From the NCBI RefSeq assembly GCF_019059575.1, contig NW_024881676.1, positions 498,501-562,500 on the forward strand: a DNA stretch of 64,000 nucleotides, written 5' to 3'. Each line of letters begins with the position of its first letter. Positions within the stretch are counted from its first letter, which is position 1. Both the position numbers and the translations under genes were made by a program. The notes below the pieces were generated by a model. The model did not search any database. It saw only the letters and a program-made list of their open reading frames with translations, and was not told the DNA's origin. Positions 48,137 through 56,906 of this stretch are shown here, piece by piece. This DNA comes from Amphibalanus amphitrite (taxonomy: Eukaryota > Arthropoda > Thecostraca > Balanomorpha > Balanidae).

Positions 48137-48699
48137 CATGGCAGCAGGGCTGTGCTCGACTAAAAAAAAAAAAATTGCCGACTCGACTCATCATTCAACT
48201 TCAGAAAGCCCTGACTCAACTCTGACTCAAACAAGGAGCTGATTTTTTTCCCTTGACTCGACTCATGACTCAAGCGGCTCAATGAAAATATTAGTCGACT
48301 CAAACTTGACTCAAATTTTTGTTGAGTCAAGTGAGTTGACTCAAAATTGACTCAGATAAAAAAGTTGTTGAGCGGGGGGGGGGGTGAAAAAAATCCGGCA
48401 GCAGGGCCAGGGCTAAGTTGTTAAGCAGGGGGGGGGGGGGTGAAAATATATTGCTTCTAGAAAGTTGAGTCAGCTGACTCATGTTCCTAAACGTTTGACT
48501 AAGCTCAATGTCAAAAGTTATTTTACTGACACAACTCTGACTCAACTCAACGCCTTAATATTTTTGTCCGACTCAACTCTGACTCAACTCAACAGCTCAA
48601 CATTTTATCCGACTCGACTCAAAACTGACTCTCATTTGAGTCAGAGTTGAGTCTAATTTCTGACTCGACTCATGAGTCAAGCACAACCCTGCATGGCAG
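48137..48699. mobile_element. hAT-type MITE, 547 bp, with TGACTCA array
   Basis: The element proper is 48145-48691. Its ends are CAGGGCTGTGCTCGACT and (complement) CAGGGTTGTGCTTGACT, with an exact 8-bp duplication CATGGCAG (48137-48144 and 48692-48699), hence hAT superfamily. The body consists largely of TGACTC/GAGTCA motifs; roughly ten are the full TGACTCA heptamer. Two G-runs lie at 48375-48386 and 48428-48441. There is no coding capacity. It lies in ANKFY1 intron 5. Confidence 0.92.
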
Positions 48700-50139
48700 T
48701 ACGCACAGTGGCATAGCAGCTGGAAGAAAACAGTTTCTTGGTGATGCTAGGAAAGGCGGACAGTCTGCCGCGAAGTGTTGCTTCAAAGTCTCTTTCCTGC
48801 GCTGTGTGCTGTGTGGCTGTTCTGCTTATGTATTTTTCTTTAATTATGCACGCCAAAATTAGATAATTTTTAATATTCGATCTACGGAAAGTTCACCTCT
48901 CGGGACCTCCAAGCCTCTGAGCCGCCGGAGTCAATCACTGCCCACTGCCCACCCCATCCCACCCCTCGCGGCCGTCGCCACGTCAGGCACACCCCATAAC
49001 TCCCGAGCGTCTGATATAGCTCTCACTCCCCCAAACATACCGACAGAGTCAGTTCGGACCGCCCGGCGGGGCAGGAGGGGACATCACTGCCGCCAAGAGT
49101 CTCTGATTCACCTCTGAGCCCCGGAGGCGCGGTGACACGATGGGAGTAAAATTAGCACCGCTCTCTGTGATGTAACACACCCTCACCCGCTCTCCCTCCC
49201 TCCCTGTCACCAACCGCAAACCCATCCCCTCATCACACACCCCAAACCGACCCACCCATCTCCGCCCAGTCCCAAACAAAGAAAGATTGGCATGTGATTT
49301 GCTAGGCTATGCGAATTGGCACTGGGCTATGGCTGAAATCTTGTAGCGGGAAACAACAGCCGAGTGATTGTAGTTCGTACATAACTGAGTCAAACTGCCG
49401 CCGTCAAACTGACGTTACGCCGTAGCTGAGTGAGTCTGACGAGGTCTGTCAGTTATGCAGCCGGATTACTGTGATGTAGCGGCACAGGTGGCTGCGACAG
49501 GGATCATTCGGTCCGACTAATGCCGACAGATGATGAGAATTCCATTGTCCGCCGCTAGAACCGCTCTGGACACCATCCAAACAGGTGTGAATGAACGGGG
49601 TGCGGCTGGGCGGCTCATTGACGACCCGGAGAAATCAGCGGGCCTGGCTGGGTATTTTGACAACGGGCGAACTAACAGGCGTTTGCTATAACAAAACACA
49701 GAAGCTGCTCCTCCTCCGCTCAGTGAAACTGAAATTGGGACCCGTTCAGTGAATCGTAGCTCCGTAACGATGAACGTTCTCAATCTAAGAGGGTAATTAT
49801 AAACTCGATGGAAAATCTCTTATTTTCAAATCAACAGAACGCGGCGCCGGTTCTTGGCACTATCAATTCTATCCGTATGCCGTGTGGCGTTCAGACTCCA
49901 ATGTCTGGCTGCCAAAGCCGGTGAAATTACCGGGAACAGTGACGTCTGCGGGAGTGACAAAAGGCATCGGAGGGGGTGACAACTGACAGAGGCACCCCGG
50001 TGGGATGGAGAGGGAGACGGAGATAGGCAGTTGGCGCTTGGCAGTTGGCAGACTATAATACCGGGAAACGGAGAAGTGGTGAGGAAGAGAGAAGTAGACG
50101 AACGGAAATCATTTGGAACCCCTTACTTATAATAATATC
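48700..50139. other. ANKFY1 intron 5, unassigned part
   Basis: Non-coding sequence with pyrimidine-rich CTCCCTCC tracts near 49190-49205 on the plus strand. No gene or mobile element was recognised. Confidence 0.5.
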
Positions 50140-50272
50140 GATTAGATGGCTGATGATCCGGTGCATCTAATATTTTAGATGGCTGATGATCCGGTGCATC
50201 TAATATTTTAGACATCGTTTTCCAAGAAAGGTAACCAGGGCGTAAAAACATGCTATAGCCGATGCAGAAAAG
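50140..50272. repeat. Tandem 33-bp duplication and left copy of a direct repeat flanking exon 5
   Basis: A 33-bp unit beginning AGATGGCTGATGATCCGGTG occurs twice (50143-50208). It runs into a segment of about 70 bp (TTAGACATCG...CCAAGAAAGGTAACCAGGGC...GCTATAGCCGATG) at 50199-50272. That segment recurs at 50840-50910 in intron 4 with few differences, so exon 5 lies between two direct repeats. Confidence 0.85.
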
Positions 50273-50504
50273 TAATGATCGGCCGACCGCTGCTGACGCC
50301 GAGCAGCGGACACCGGACAAGGCCTCGACCTCGACCTTTTCCCTGGACACCAGCTGGACACGTAACTAGTGGCCAACGTAGTCCATGTGCAGTGACACGA
50401 AATGTAGGCATAATATGTGTTACATTAGATGTTACATTAAGTTTATGAGACTAGTTTCCCTCCTCAAAGTCCCGCACCCCTACCCAGCCCCGCTGATAGC
50501 ACAG

Positions 50505-50660
50505 CCCTGAGACCCTCACTGACCCAATGTGTGGAGATGAGCCGCGAGCAGTACCGGGCTCTCTAATGTATGTACTGCCCTCAGACCGTCACTGACCCAA
50601 TGTGTGGATACTGGATGTCTCACTGACCCAGTGTGTGGAGATGAGCCGCGAGCAGTAGTC
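50505..50660 (-). repeat. Copies of the exon 5 3' edge and its donor site in intron 5
   Basis: The true exon 5 end (minus strand CTCATCTCCACACACTGG|GT) is followed downstream by two further copies. One, at about 50509-50554, contains 30-odd exon bases plus GTCAGTGAGG. A shorter one lies at about 50583-50610. Both keep the TGG|GTCAGTGA donor. Confidence 0.85.
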
Positions 50661-50751
50661 CTTCAGCGTGCCGGCGCCGATGTCGTCCGCCGTGGTGTAG
50701 AATTTGATGCAGTTCTTCACGCTCACCGAAGACATGAGAGCGTTCTCGCAC
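50628..50751 (-). CDS. ANKFY1: ANKFY1, exon 5
   Basis: Minus-strand exon, entering in phase 2 and leaving in phase 0, between GCCGCCAG and the donor CTGG|GTCAGT. It encodes (K)CENALMSSVSVKNCIKFY, then TTADDIGAGTLKDYCSRLIS and THW. The vertebrate counterpart is CEKGVMSLVNVRNCIRFYQT, then AEELNASTLMNYCAEIIASHW (from memory). This is the helical region after the BTB fold. It is flanked by direct repeats in introns 4 and 5, and its donor edge is duplicated downstream. Confidence 0.93.
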
Positions 50752-51041
50752 CTGGCGGCAGAGGAACGAAGCTTTAGTGAGGCGATGGTTCCGATGGCAG
50801 AAGGGTAAAGTAAGTTGAGAGTTCTAATCAGCTTGCATTTAGTATTTTAGACATCGTATTCCAAGAAAGGTAACCAGGGCGTAAAACATGCTATAGCCGA
50901 TGTAGAAAAGTGAGATCAGAAATAAAATATGTGTACTCAAAGTAAATCATTACCATCTCCGCCAGTCAAACATACAAAATATATAATAACTTATCCATAC
51001 GACAACCCATCGCCAGTCGCCGGCGCTCGCTCAGAACGTAC

Positions 51042-51186
51042 TTGGTTTTCAGTTGATCCAGTTTGAACCGGTCGGCGGTGCGCATCACATCCAGCACAAA
51101 GTCGTCTCCCTGCGCCAGCGCCGCCTGGTCCGTGTAGATCCACTGCAGCACCTCCATCCCCACCTCGTAACTGATGTCCGACCAGT
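51042..51186 (-). CDS. ANKFY1: ANKFY1, exon 4: second half of the BTB domain
   Basis: Minus-strand exon, entering in phase 1 and leaving in phase 2, between CTCCCCAG and the donor CCAA|GTACGT. It encodes (D)WSDISYEVGMEVLQWIYT, then DQAALAQGDDFVLDVMRTAD and RFKLDQLKT. EVxMxxLxWIYTD and the later LMRTADRF-like helix are core BTB elements and match ANKFY1 (EVTMTMLRWIYTDEL; LMKLANRFQL). Introns 3 and 4 are 1193 and 290 bp. The acceptor edge of this exon seeds a minisatellite upstream. Confidence 0.93.
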
Positions 51187-51560
51187 CTGGGGAGTGGGGG
51201 TAACAGGGGAGGTCAGGGGTGTCCGACCAGTCTGGGGGGTACCGGTAACAGGGGAGGTCAGGGTTGTCTGACCAGTGCGTGGGTAGTGGGGACGGGGAGC
51301 AGGGTCAGATCAGTCTGTGGGTAGAAGAGGAGGTCAGGTTCCGATCTCGTAACTGATGTCCGACCAGTCTGGGGGTTATAAGGGGGAGGTCAGGGGTGTC
51401 CGACCAGTCTGGGGGGTAACAGGGGAGGTCAGAGGTGTCCGACCAGTCTGGGGGTTATAAGGGGGAGGTCAGGGGACAGGGGTGTCCGACCAATCTGGGG
51501 GTAGTGAGGGGAGGTCAGGGGTGTCCGACCAGTATGTGGGTAGTGGGACAGGTCAGTGAT
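51165..51560 (-). repeat. Minisatellite made of the exon 4 acceptor edge
   Basis: About nine units of roughly 40 bp extend from the true exon 4 start into intron 3. Each has the plus-strand core TCCGACCAGTCTGGGGG (minus: CCCCCAG|ACTGGTCGGA) followed by a GGGGAGGTCAGGGG spacer. The unit at 51341-51390 copies at least 22 bases of the exon (CTCGTAACTGATGTCCGACC and on). Most units keep a pyrimidine tract and AG, so they are potential decoy 3' splice sites. Confidence 0.88.
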
Positions 51561-52248
51561 CTCAGACGACTCTGTGGATAGGGGGAATTCATGGAGGTCT
51601 TGTAGGCTTGTAGAGGCCTGCAGACATAGGTGTCAGCAGCGTAGTGGTAGTAGCGGTGTTTTTTTGCTCGGTGCCTAGTCAATAAGGTCCATCCACATAG
51701 TGTCAGAGTGTCCTATTTTAAACAGCATTTGGATTCTTCAAACATATACGTTTCCACAAAGATTATCGCCTTTTGGGTCGATTCGGCCAAGGCCAGGACG
51801 TACGCACTACACAGTACAGCGACACGACAGCCAATGATTCAGGCACGTCAAACGAGCGAAGTTCTGGTTTTCGAGCGTCACGTCTAATTTTTCCTGTTTG
51901 GCCCATTGCTGGTGAGCCGGCCTAGATGCCAGCACGCATCACCAAATCAGGTGCTCCCGGTAAAATGTAGTGGTGTCAAGCATTCAATATCAGGCTGTAA
52001 AAAGAAAAGGCTTCGTAACTCCAACGGTACATGCGGTGTCGCAGACGGCAAAAAAAAATGTTACTCGATTATATTTGCTGCACCCGTACAGGTTAAATCC
52101 TGATGTGTTGCCAAAGCACAGTATAACTAATAACTATGGTGTTGAGGATTTTGTGGTGTGAAATGATCTTTAAAGGAATCAAAATGACAGACTTATCAAA
52201 TGGAGGAAAAACGGAAATATTTTAGCGGTCACAAACAGAAAGCCCACG
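51561..52248. other. ANKFY1 intron 3, unassigned part
   Basis: Moderately AT-rich non-coding sequence. No exon or mobile element was recognised. Confidence 0.5.
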
Positions 52249-52283
52249 TACCGAGCTGGACGTCCGTCACCGACTTGACGATC
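52249..52283 (-). repeat. Extra copy of the exon 3 3' edge with donor in intron 3
   Basis: On the minus strand this reads ATCGTCAAGTCGGTGACGGA, then CGTCCAGCTCG|GTACG. It parallels the true exon 3 end GGCGTCAAGTCCGTGGCCGA, then CGTCGTTCAGCTCG|GTATG, about 125 bp upstream. It could encode IVKSVTDVQL in the same style. It lacks an obvious acceptor of its own, so it is probably an exon-edge copy rather than an alternative exon. Confidence 0.8.
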
Positions 52284-52379
52284 CCTCCTCTCTCCCCCCT
52301 CTCCCCCCCCCCAACCGCCACACACACACACGTGACACACTGTAGCTAGGCACCAATGACCAAACCCACCCCTACATAC

Positions 52380-52489
52380 CGAGCTGAACGACGTCGGCCA
52401 CGGACTTGACGCCCCAGTGGCTGCCACGGGCGACGAATACGAACTTGTGTCCCTGGAACACCTGGTCACCGACCTTCACTGACAGGTCA
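52380..52489 (-). CDS. ANKFY1: ANKFY1, exon 3: first half of the BTB domain
   Basis: Minus-strand exon, entering in phase 2 and leaving in phase 1, between CTGCCCACAG and the donor CTCG|GTATGT. It encodes (S)DLSVKVGDQVFQGHKFVF, then VARGSHWGVKSVADVVQL. SDLxxKVGDxxFxxHKFVxxAR is the canonical BTB opening and matches ANKFY1 (SDLKIKVGDRHISAHKFVLA). Both edges of this exon have copies in the adjacent introns. Confidence 0.95.
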
Positions 52490-52740
52490 CTGTGGGCAGA
52501 GGGGAGGGGTCACTAGGGATAGAGGAGGGTCACTGGAGGCAGAGGGGAGGGGTCACTGACGGGTCACTGTGGGCAGAGGGGTAAGGTAACTGACGGGTCA
52601 CTGCGGGCAGAGGAAAGGGGTAACTGACGGGTCACTGCGGGCAGAGGGGATGGGTCACTGACAGGTCACTGCGGGCAGTGGGGAGCCGGGAACGGTCACT
52701 GGGAGCAGAGGGGAGGGGTCACTGAGAATAGAGGGGATGG
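52475..52740 (-). repeat. Minisatellite made of the exon 3 acceptor edge
   Basis: From the true exon 3 start into intron 2 there are several units of about 33-36 bp. The plus-strand core is ACTGACGGGTCACTGCGGGC followed by AGAGGGG (minus: CTGCCCGCAG|TGACCCGTCAGT), copying the acceptor and the first dozen exon bases (true: CTGCCCACAG|TGACCTGTCAGT). At least four units keep both parts (near 52556, 52591, 52624 and 52657) and shorter GGTCACTGGGAGCAGAGGGG units surround them. Confidence 0.88.
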
Positions 52741-52965
52741 CCAATGGGGTTAGAAACTAGAATCAATGTGCGGTTTCAGTCCTGGGTATGTTCTGCTTCT
52801 GAAGCTTAGGAATAATTAGCCAGACCACAATGAAACTTTGAATGTAGCTAGCCTGTATCGTTACCCTTGCAGCTGCAACTTTATCTATTGACGTCTTCTT
52901 TTCGATCACTCCGCATTAAAAAATCGCCAGCCAAAGCCATCCGTTGAGATTGGTAAAACCACACA

Positions 52966-53318
52966 TTTTTTTTTTATAAATTTAGTCCGAACCTTTTGAT
53001 GGGAAGGATTCACAAGGACAGAGCCACCGCTAAGCGAAGCTTGTTGCGATGACCCTGCCCTCTACCCTCCGATCGCGCAATTCCGATTCTATGGCAGAAT
53101 TTAGAGTCCAAAGTTTAACGTGCGCACAAAGCCGCGCACGGCCGGTCCCCTCGCTGACTTCGCCTGGCTACGGCCTGCCACCAACCGCAACCATACCTGT
53201 CAGGAGGCCCATAAATGTCGAGCGCCCGTCGCGCTTCGAACCCGGACTGTCATAACCGGGAACGCGTGCTCTCACCACGCGGAGTCCAACGCTCTAACCA
53301 ACTGAGCTACGGGACCGG
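52966..53318 (-). mobile_element. tRNA-derived SINE in ANKFY1 intron 2
   Basis: Read on the minus strand, the element starts GGTCCCGTAGCTCAGTTGG (A box near 53298-53309) and has GGGTTCGAA (B box, 53235-53243). It then runs through a unique body to a 10-base poly-A at 52975-52966. The boxes are further apart than in an ordinary tRNA and the 3' acceptor strand does not pair with the 5' end, so this is a tRNA-related head rather than a tRNA gene. RNA polymerase III promoter plus body plus A-tail is the SINE layout. It has the same orientation as the host gene. No target duplication was seen. Confidence 0.8.
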
Positions 53319-53726
53319 CAAACTTTAGCAGTGGGCTGTACGTACGTCGTATGTACGAGGCACACTACCACGCCGGTTGAGATTTGAAATAATGTCAAAG
53401 GATTAAATCTTTTGGAACAAAAAAGGCATAATATCTGGATCCTCAAAACTTGGAAGAGAATGAGCAAACTTGGAGAGAAATAGAATTTTCACACAAGAGC
53501 ATGATGATGTTAGTCTTAAATGGTGTAAATGTAAAGACAATGTCCACAAAACAATCTGATATCCATATTTAGCCACAGAACACCCGGAAAATAAGACTGC
53601 AACTCCCAAAATATCAACCCTCCTCTGATACTCATCACCATATTGTTTTGTCTCCCTTACCCTATGCACCTTTTTCTCCAGTCACCACTCCCTCTTACCC
53701 ACACACCAGCCCCCACCTTTCCTCAC

Positions 53727-53922
53727 CTGAACTGTTTGGAGCGGAACAGGTCAGCCACTGTGGCCACCAGAGAGGCCACGTAGCCGCCGGGCTCACCGCC
53801 CTGAGCGCCACTCTCCGCAGACAGGATGGCATACTTGCGGCTGACATCTGCCAGGTCGCGCTGCAGCCTGACGTACTCCTCCCGCAGCAAGGATAGGTGC
53901 AGCTGCAGCTTGTGCACCTCGC
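53727..53922 (-). CDS. ANKFY1: ANKFY1, exon 2: N-terminal coiled coil
   Basis: Minus-strand exon, entering in phase 1 and leaving in phase 2, between TTTCACAG and the donor TTCAG|GTGAGG. It encodes (G)EVHKLQLHLSLLREEYVRL, then QRDLADVSRKYAILSAESGA, then QGGEPGGYVASLVATVADLF and RSKQF. Vertebrate ANKFY1 begins MAEEEVAKLEKHLMLLRQEY, then VKLQKKLAE and later LLAIVADLYEQEQYSDL (from memory), the same order. The first half is a heptad-like coiled coil; the second leads into the BTB domain. Confidence 0.94.
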
Positions 53923-54362
53923 CTGTGAAACATGGAAGCGTCCAGTTTGCACTGGGTAAGGTAGAACAGGTGTGAAGGATGTATCTAGCTTATTACTACT
54001 TTGAGTACCTACTTGAAAGCTTGAAGGCTGAGGTTATAGGGCATAAACTGCTCACAATTTGAAGTTGCGACCCAATAACAAGCAGCACAAGGAAACTTTA
54101 ACCTTTATGACTATACAAACAGCTTCAGTGTATGCTGATGAATCTCATGACTGATTCATACTGAAAATCCTGCAATGCAACTATAACATCAATCAGATTG
54201 AAAAGCGACAAAGGTAAAATTATGACTGGAATGCTACCTACCTTGGTTGAGTCACTCATTTTATTTAACATAGAAATATATCAACGTCTGATAGCCCCAA
54301 ATTGAAATGAGCAAAAAAAGAAAAAGGCATTGTCCCTTATTCACCCATTTTACTGAGCTTAC
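53923..54362 (-). other. ANKFY1 intron 1
   Basis: A 440-bp AT-rich intron between the 13-base coding part of exon 1 and exon 2. No element was recognised in it. Confidence 0.7.
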
Positions 54363-54375
54363 CTTGGTTGTCCAT
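54363..54375 (-). CDS. ANKFY1: ANKFY1, exon 1 (start codon)
   Basis: Minus-strand ATG at 54375 gives MDNQ plus one base, then the donor CAAG|GTAAGC. The phase joins exon 2 exactly as GGC (Gly), giving MDNQGEVHKLQ, which is the right length and style next to vertebrate MAEEEVAKLE. The start rests on position and phase because the coding part is so short. ANKFY1 is a PI3P-binding Rab5 effector of early endosomes and macropinosomes in vertebrates; only its BTB half is encoded in this window. Confidence 0.75.
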
Positions 54376-54835
54376 CGTTGATGTCGATATTGATTTACCG
54401 ACAGAGCAGAAAGCAAATTAAACTCAAAATTTAGATGGCTTGATCAAAATTCCTTGTGGAAACGTTATGTGAAGCTTTTCAGCTTTCTACTGATGCAGAA
54501 TCTGGCAAAAATACCCACGGACCACCTTCGATAATAAGAAGTTGGTTTGAAGCAAGGCAGTATATATTAGAATCACCGTAACCGCTCCCAACCTGGAACC
54601 ACGAGATATCAAATTCTCACGAAACCGTGCTAGCCCACTAATGAGATTGTTTATTATCTTTCCGGAGAGAAATTGTCTCTACTGCGTCATTTTTGGAAAC
54701 TAATAAGTGGGCGGTATTCTGATGCCATGCGACATCTAGTGGCAGCTCTTGTTAGTCTAGCTTCTCCCCCTCTTCTTCATGTAATGAAGAGGACGCAAAT
54801 GCATTTAAAAGCGATATGAAGACGATTCGCAGACA
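54376..54835 (-). other. Upstream region of ANKFY1
   Basis: AT-rich sequence beyond the start codon on the minus strand. It should hold the 5' UTR and promoter, but no core promoter element could be placed with confidence. Confidence 0.35.
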
Positions 54836-55220
54836 AAATAAAAGTACGAATCACAAACGTAGGTCATAGTTGGGACAAAAGTACGTAGTAAAAAAGTAGA
54901 GTACAAAAGTTCGTACGCAAAAGCGCATATGCGACAAAGTATGTTAGAACAAAAGTCGGGTCACGGATGGGTCACGGACGGTTTACGGATGGGTAACGAA
55001 CGGGTAACGGACGGAATCACCGTATCACGGACGGGATCACGGACGGGTCACGTGAAATTACGGACGGATCACGGACGGGTTCAAGGACCAGTCATTACGG
55101 ATCACGGATGACTTACGGATGGGTCACGGACAGGATCACGTCTGGATCACGGGCAGGGTCACGGACGGGTCACTGTCCAGATCACGGACGTGATCACGGA
55201 CCGTTGATGGACGGGTCACG
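54836..55220. repeat. Two abutting minisatellites upstream of ANKFY1
   Basis: From about 54836 to 54955 a loose repeat of ACAAAAGTACG-like units occurs. From about 54958 to 55215 a GGGTCACGGAC / GGATCACGGAC array of 11-13 bp units follows, about 20 copies. Both lie some 0.5-0.8 kb upstream of the ANKFY1 start. Confidence 0.8.
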
Positions 55221-56906
55221 GCCTGTGCAGTTGGGATAGAGGTCGTTTGGGTCTCACTGCACTCTATGTACTCCACATCTCTCTGAGACCGTTTGCACCC
55301 GCCATGGGGTCTAAACAGTAGCTGTCGAGCGCCACCATACCACTCGTGTCGTAACGTAGGCATTCAAATAGCGCGCTAGACTAGACGCATAAGATCCCTA
55401 TGCCTATACTGACTTTTGGCGAGAGTAATCCAATTTTATCAACAATCAAATTTTTCACTTCAGTCAAATTTTAATTTGTCAAATGAACAAAAGCAACGTC
55501 CAACAAATTTTAGGGTCGCAACTCGCAAGATACCTATTTTACTTTTTAGGCTGGGAAACAAAATGAACCGAGTTCATGACTAGAGATTGGAGTTAGGTAT
55601 GCACATTATAGACCTGTTTGATTCCGATCTTTTGACTTAACCCTTTTAATTGCATAATACCTATGTGTTGCATAAACCCAACTGAAGGTAGGTACAACAA
55701 AATGCAATTAAGTTTTCTCCTTTTATTGAGGGTACAAACAAACTTATGTAGGTAGGTGTACCTATACTATCAGTGCATAGCTAGAAAGCAGTTTTGTCAG
55801 GGATACATAATTTCGATTGGTTATTATACTTTTACGCCAAGCCAGGCCAAAGCTGACGACTCAAAGTTGCAAACATCAGATGTGTCCAAAACAATGATTC
55901 AAGTCTTTGGTCTACCATGATCGTTAAAACCTGATTAAAACATGATCATTCCCAAATGCCCCGTTTAATTTCTATTGTAAAAAGAAGGATGAATACCTAC
56001 CGGTAAAGTCGCCTCCAAAATATATAAAAACATAAAAATGATTCGTGAAAGTATGTAAACAGTAAAAAGGTGTTGCTAACGCTTATTTCCACAACTATCA
56101 GCCCTTTATGCGCATATGTTAAAAAAATGTATGCCTCTTTTTCAGTCCATAGTTCTCAAATTTAATTTCCCCGTTGCGCCACGGGACGCTAAAGTATTGA
56201 CTAAGGTGACCTAACCTACCTCAGAGCCGCCGCATGGGTGCACTGTTATCACGTGCACGTCTGACGAAAGGCCTACTTCTCACTAAGCCGCGACTGTCGC
56301 TCTCAACACGTGCATCTGATGAGGGCGGAGCCGCGGAAGCGGGATAGGCACGTGAATGTTTTGCATATTCGCGACTTATATAAGCTGATAGCACTACGCC
56401 GTTTCACTGCCTGGCTTTCCAGAAAACTTGTAAAACTCTGCTCCTGGCTGTGACTTCCATGGCCACCGCTGACCTCTGGTGCATCGATCTGAGAATGGCG
56501 AAACTTATGCAAACTGGGGCTCTGAAGTTTATTCATTTTCAAAAGATGTGATAAATTTTTATCAGTTAAAATGTATAGCAAAGGTTCACCTACCTACCTA
56601 TTGTTTTTCCATGCAGTAAAATTAACCCTTCAAATTGGCAAGAAAATATGATCGATATCGACGATATCTACATGTAGATATGCGCATTATTTTACTTCAC
56701 TTCTTTACAGTATGTTTGTAGTTCAAACGTTGAATATACGAGATAGTCATAGGTAGGTAGGTATAGTATCGCCATCACGCTATTAGCTCGTCAATGTTTT
56801 ATATTCTTAGAGCTGCAACGGATCCATCGGGTATGAAAGTCATTGTTCATTATTCGCTCTCAGGAATAAGACGAAACCCAGATTATTCCAGTACTGCTTA
56901 TTTGAA
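55221..56906. other. AT-rich non-coding stretch
   Basis: No gene is recognised. The sequence is markedly more AT-rich than the left half of the window, with scattered GTAGGTAGGTA motifs. Confidence 0.5.

Noticed and set aside
53235-53318. Genuine tRNA gene on the minus strand
   Set aside because: A and B boxes are too far apart, the acceptor stem does not close, and a body with an A-tail follows; a SINE explains it better.
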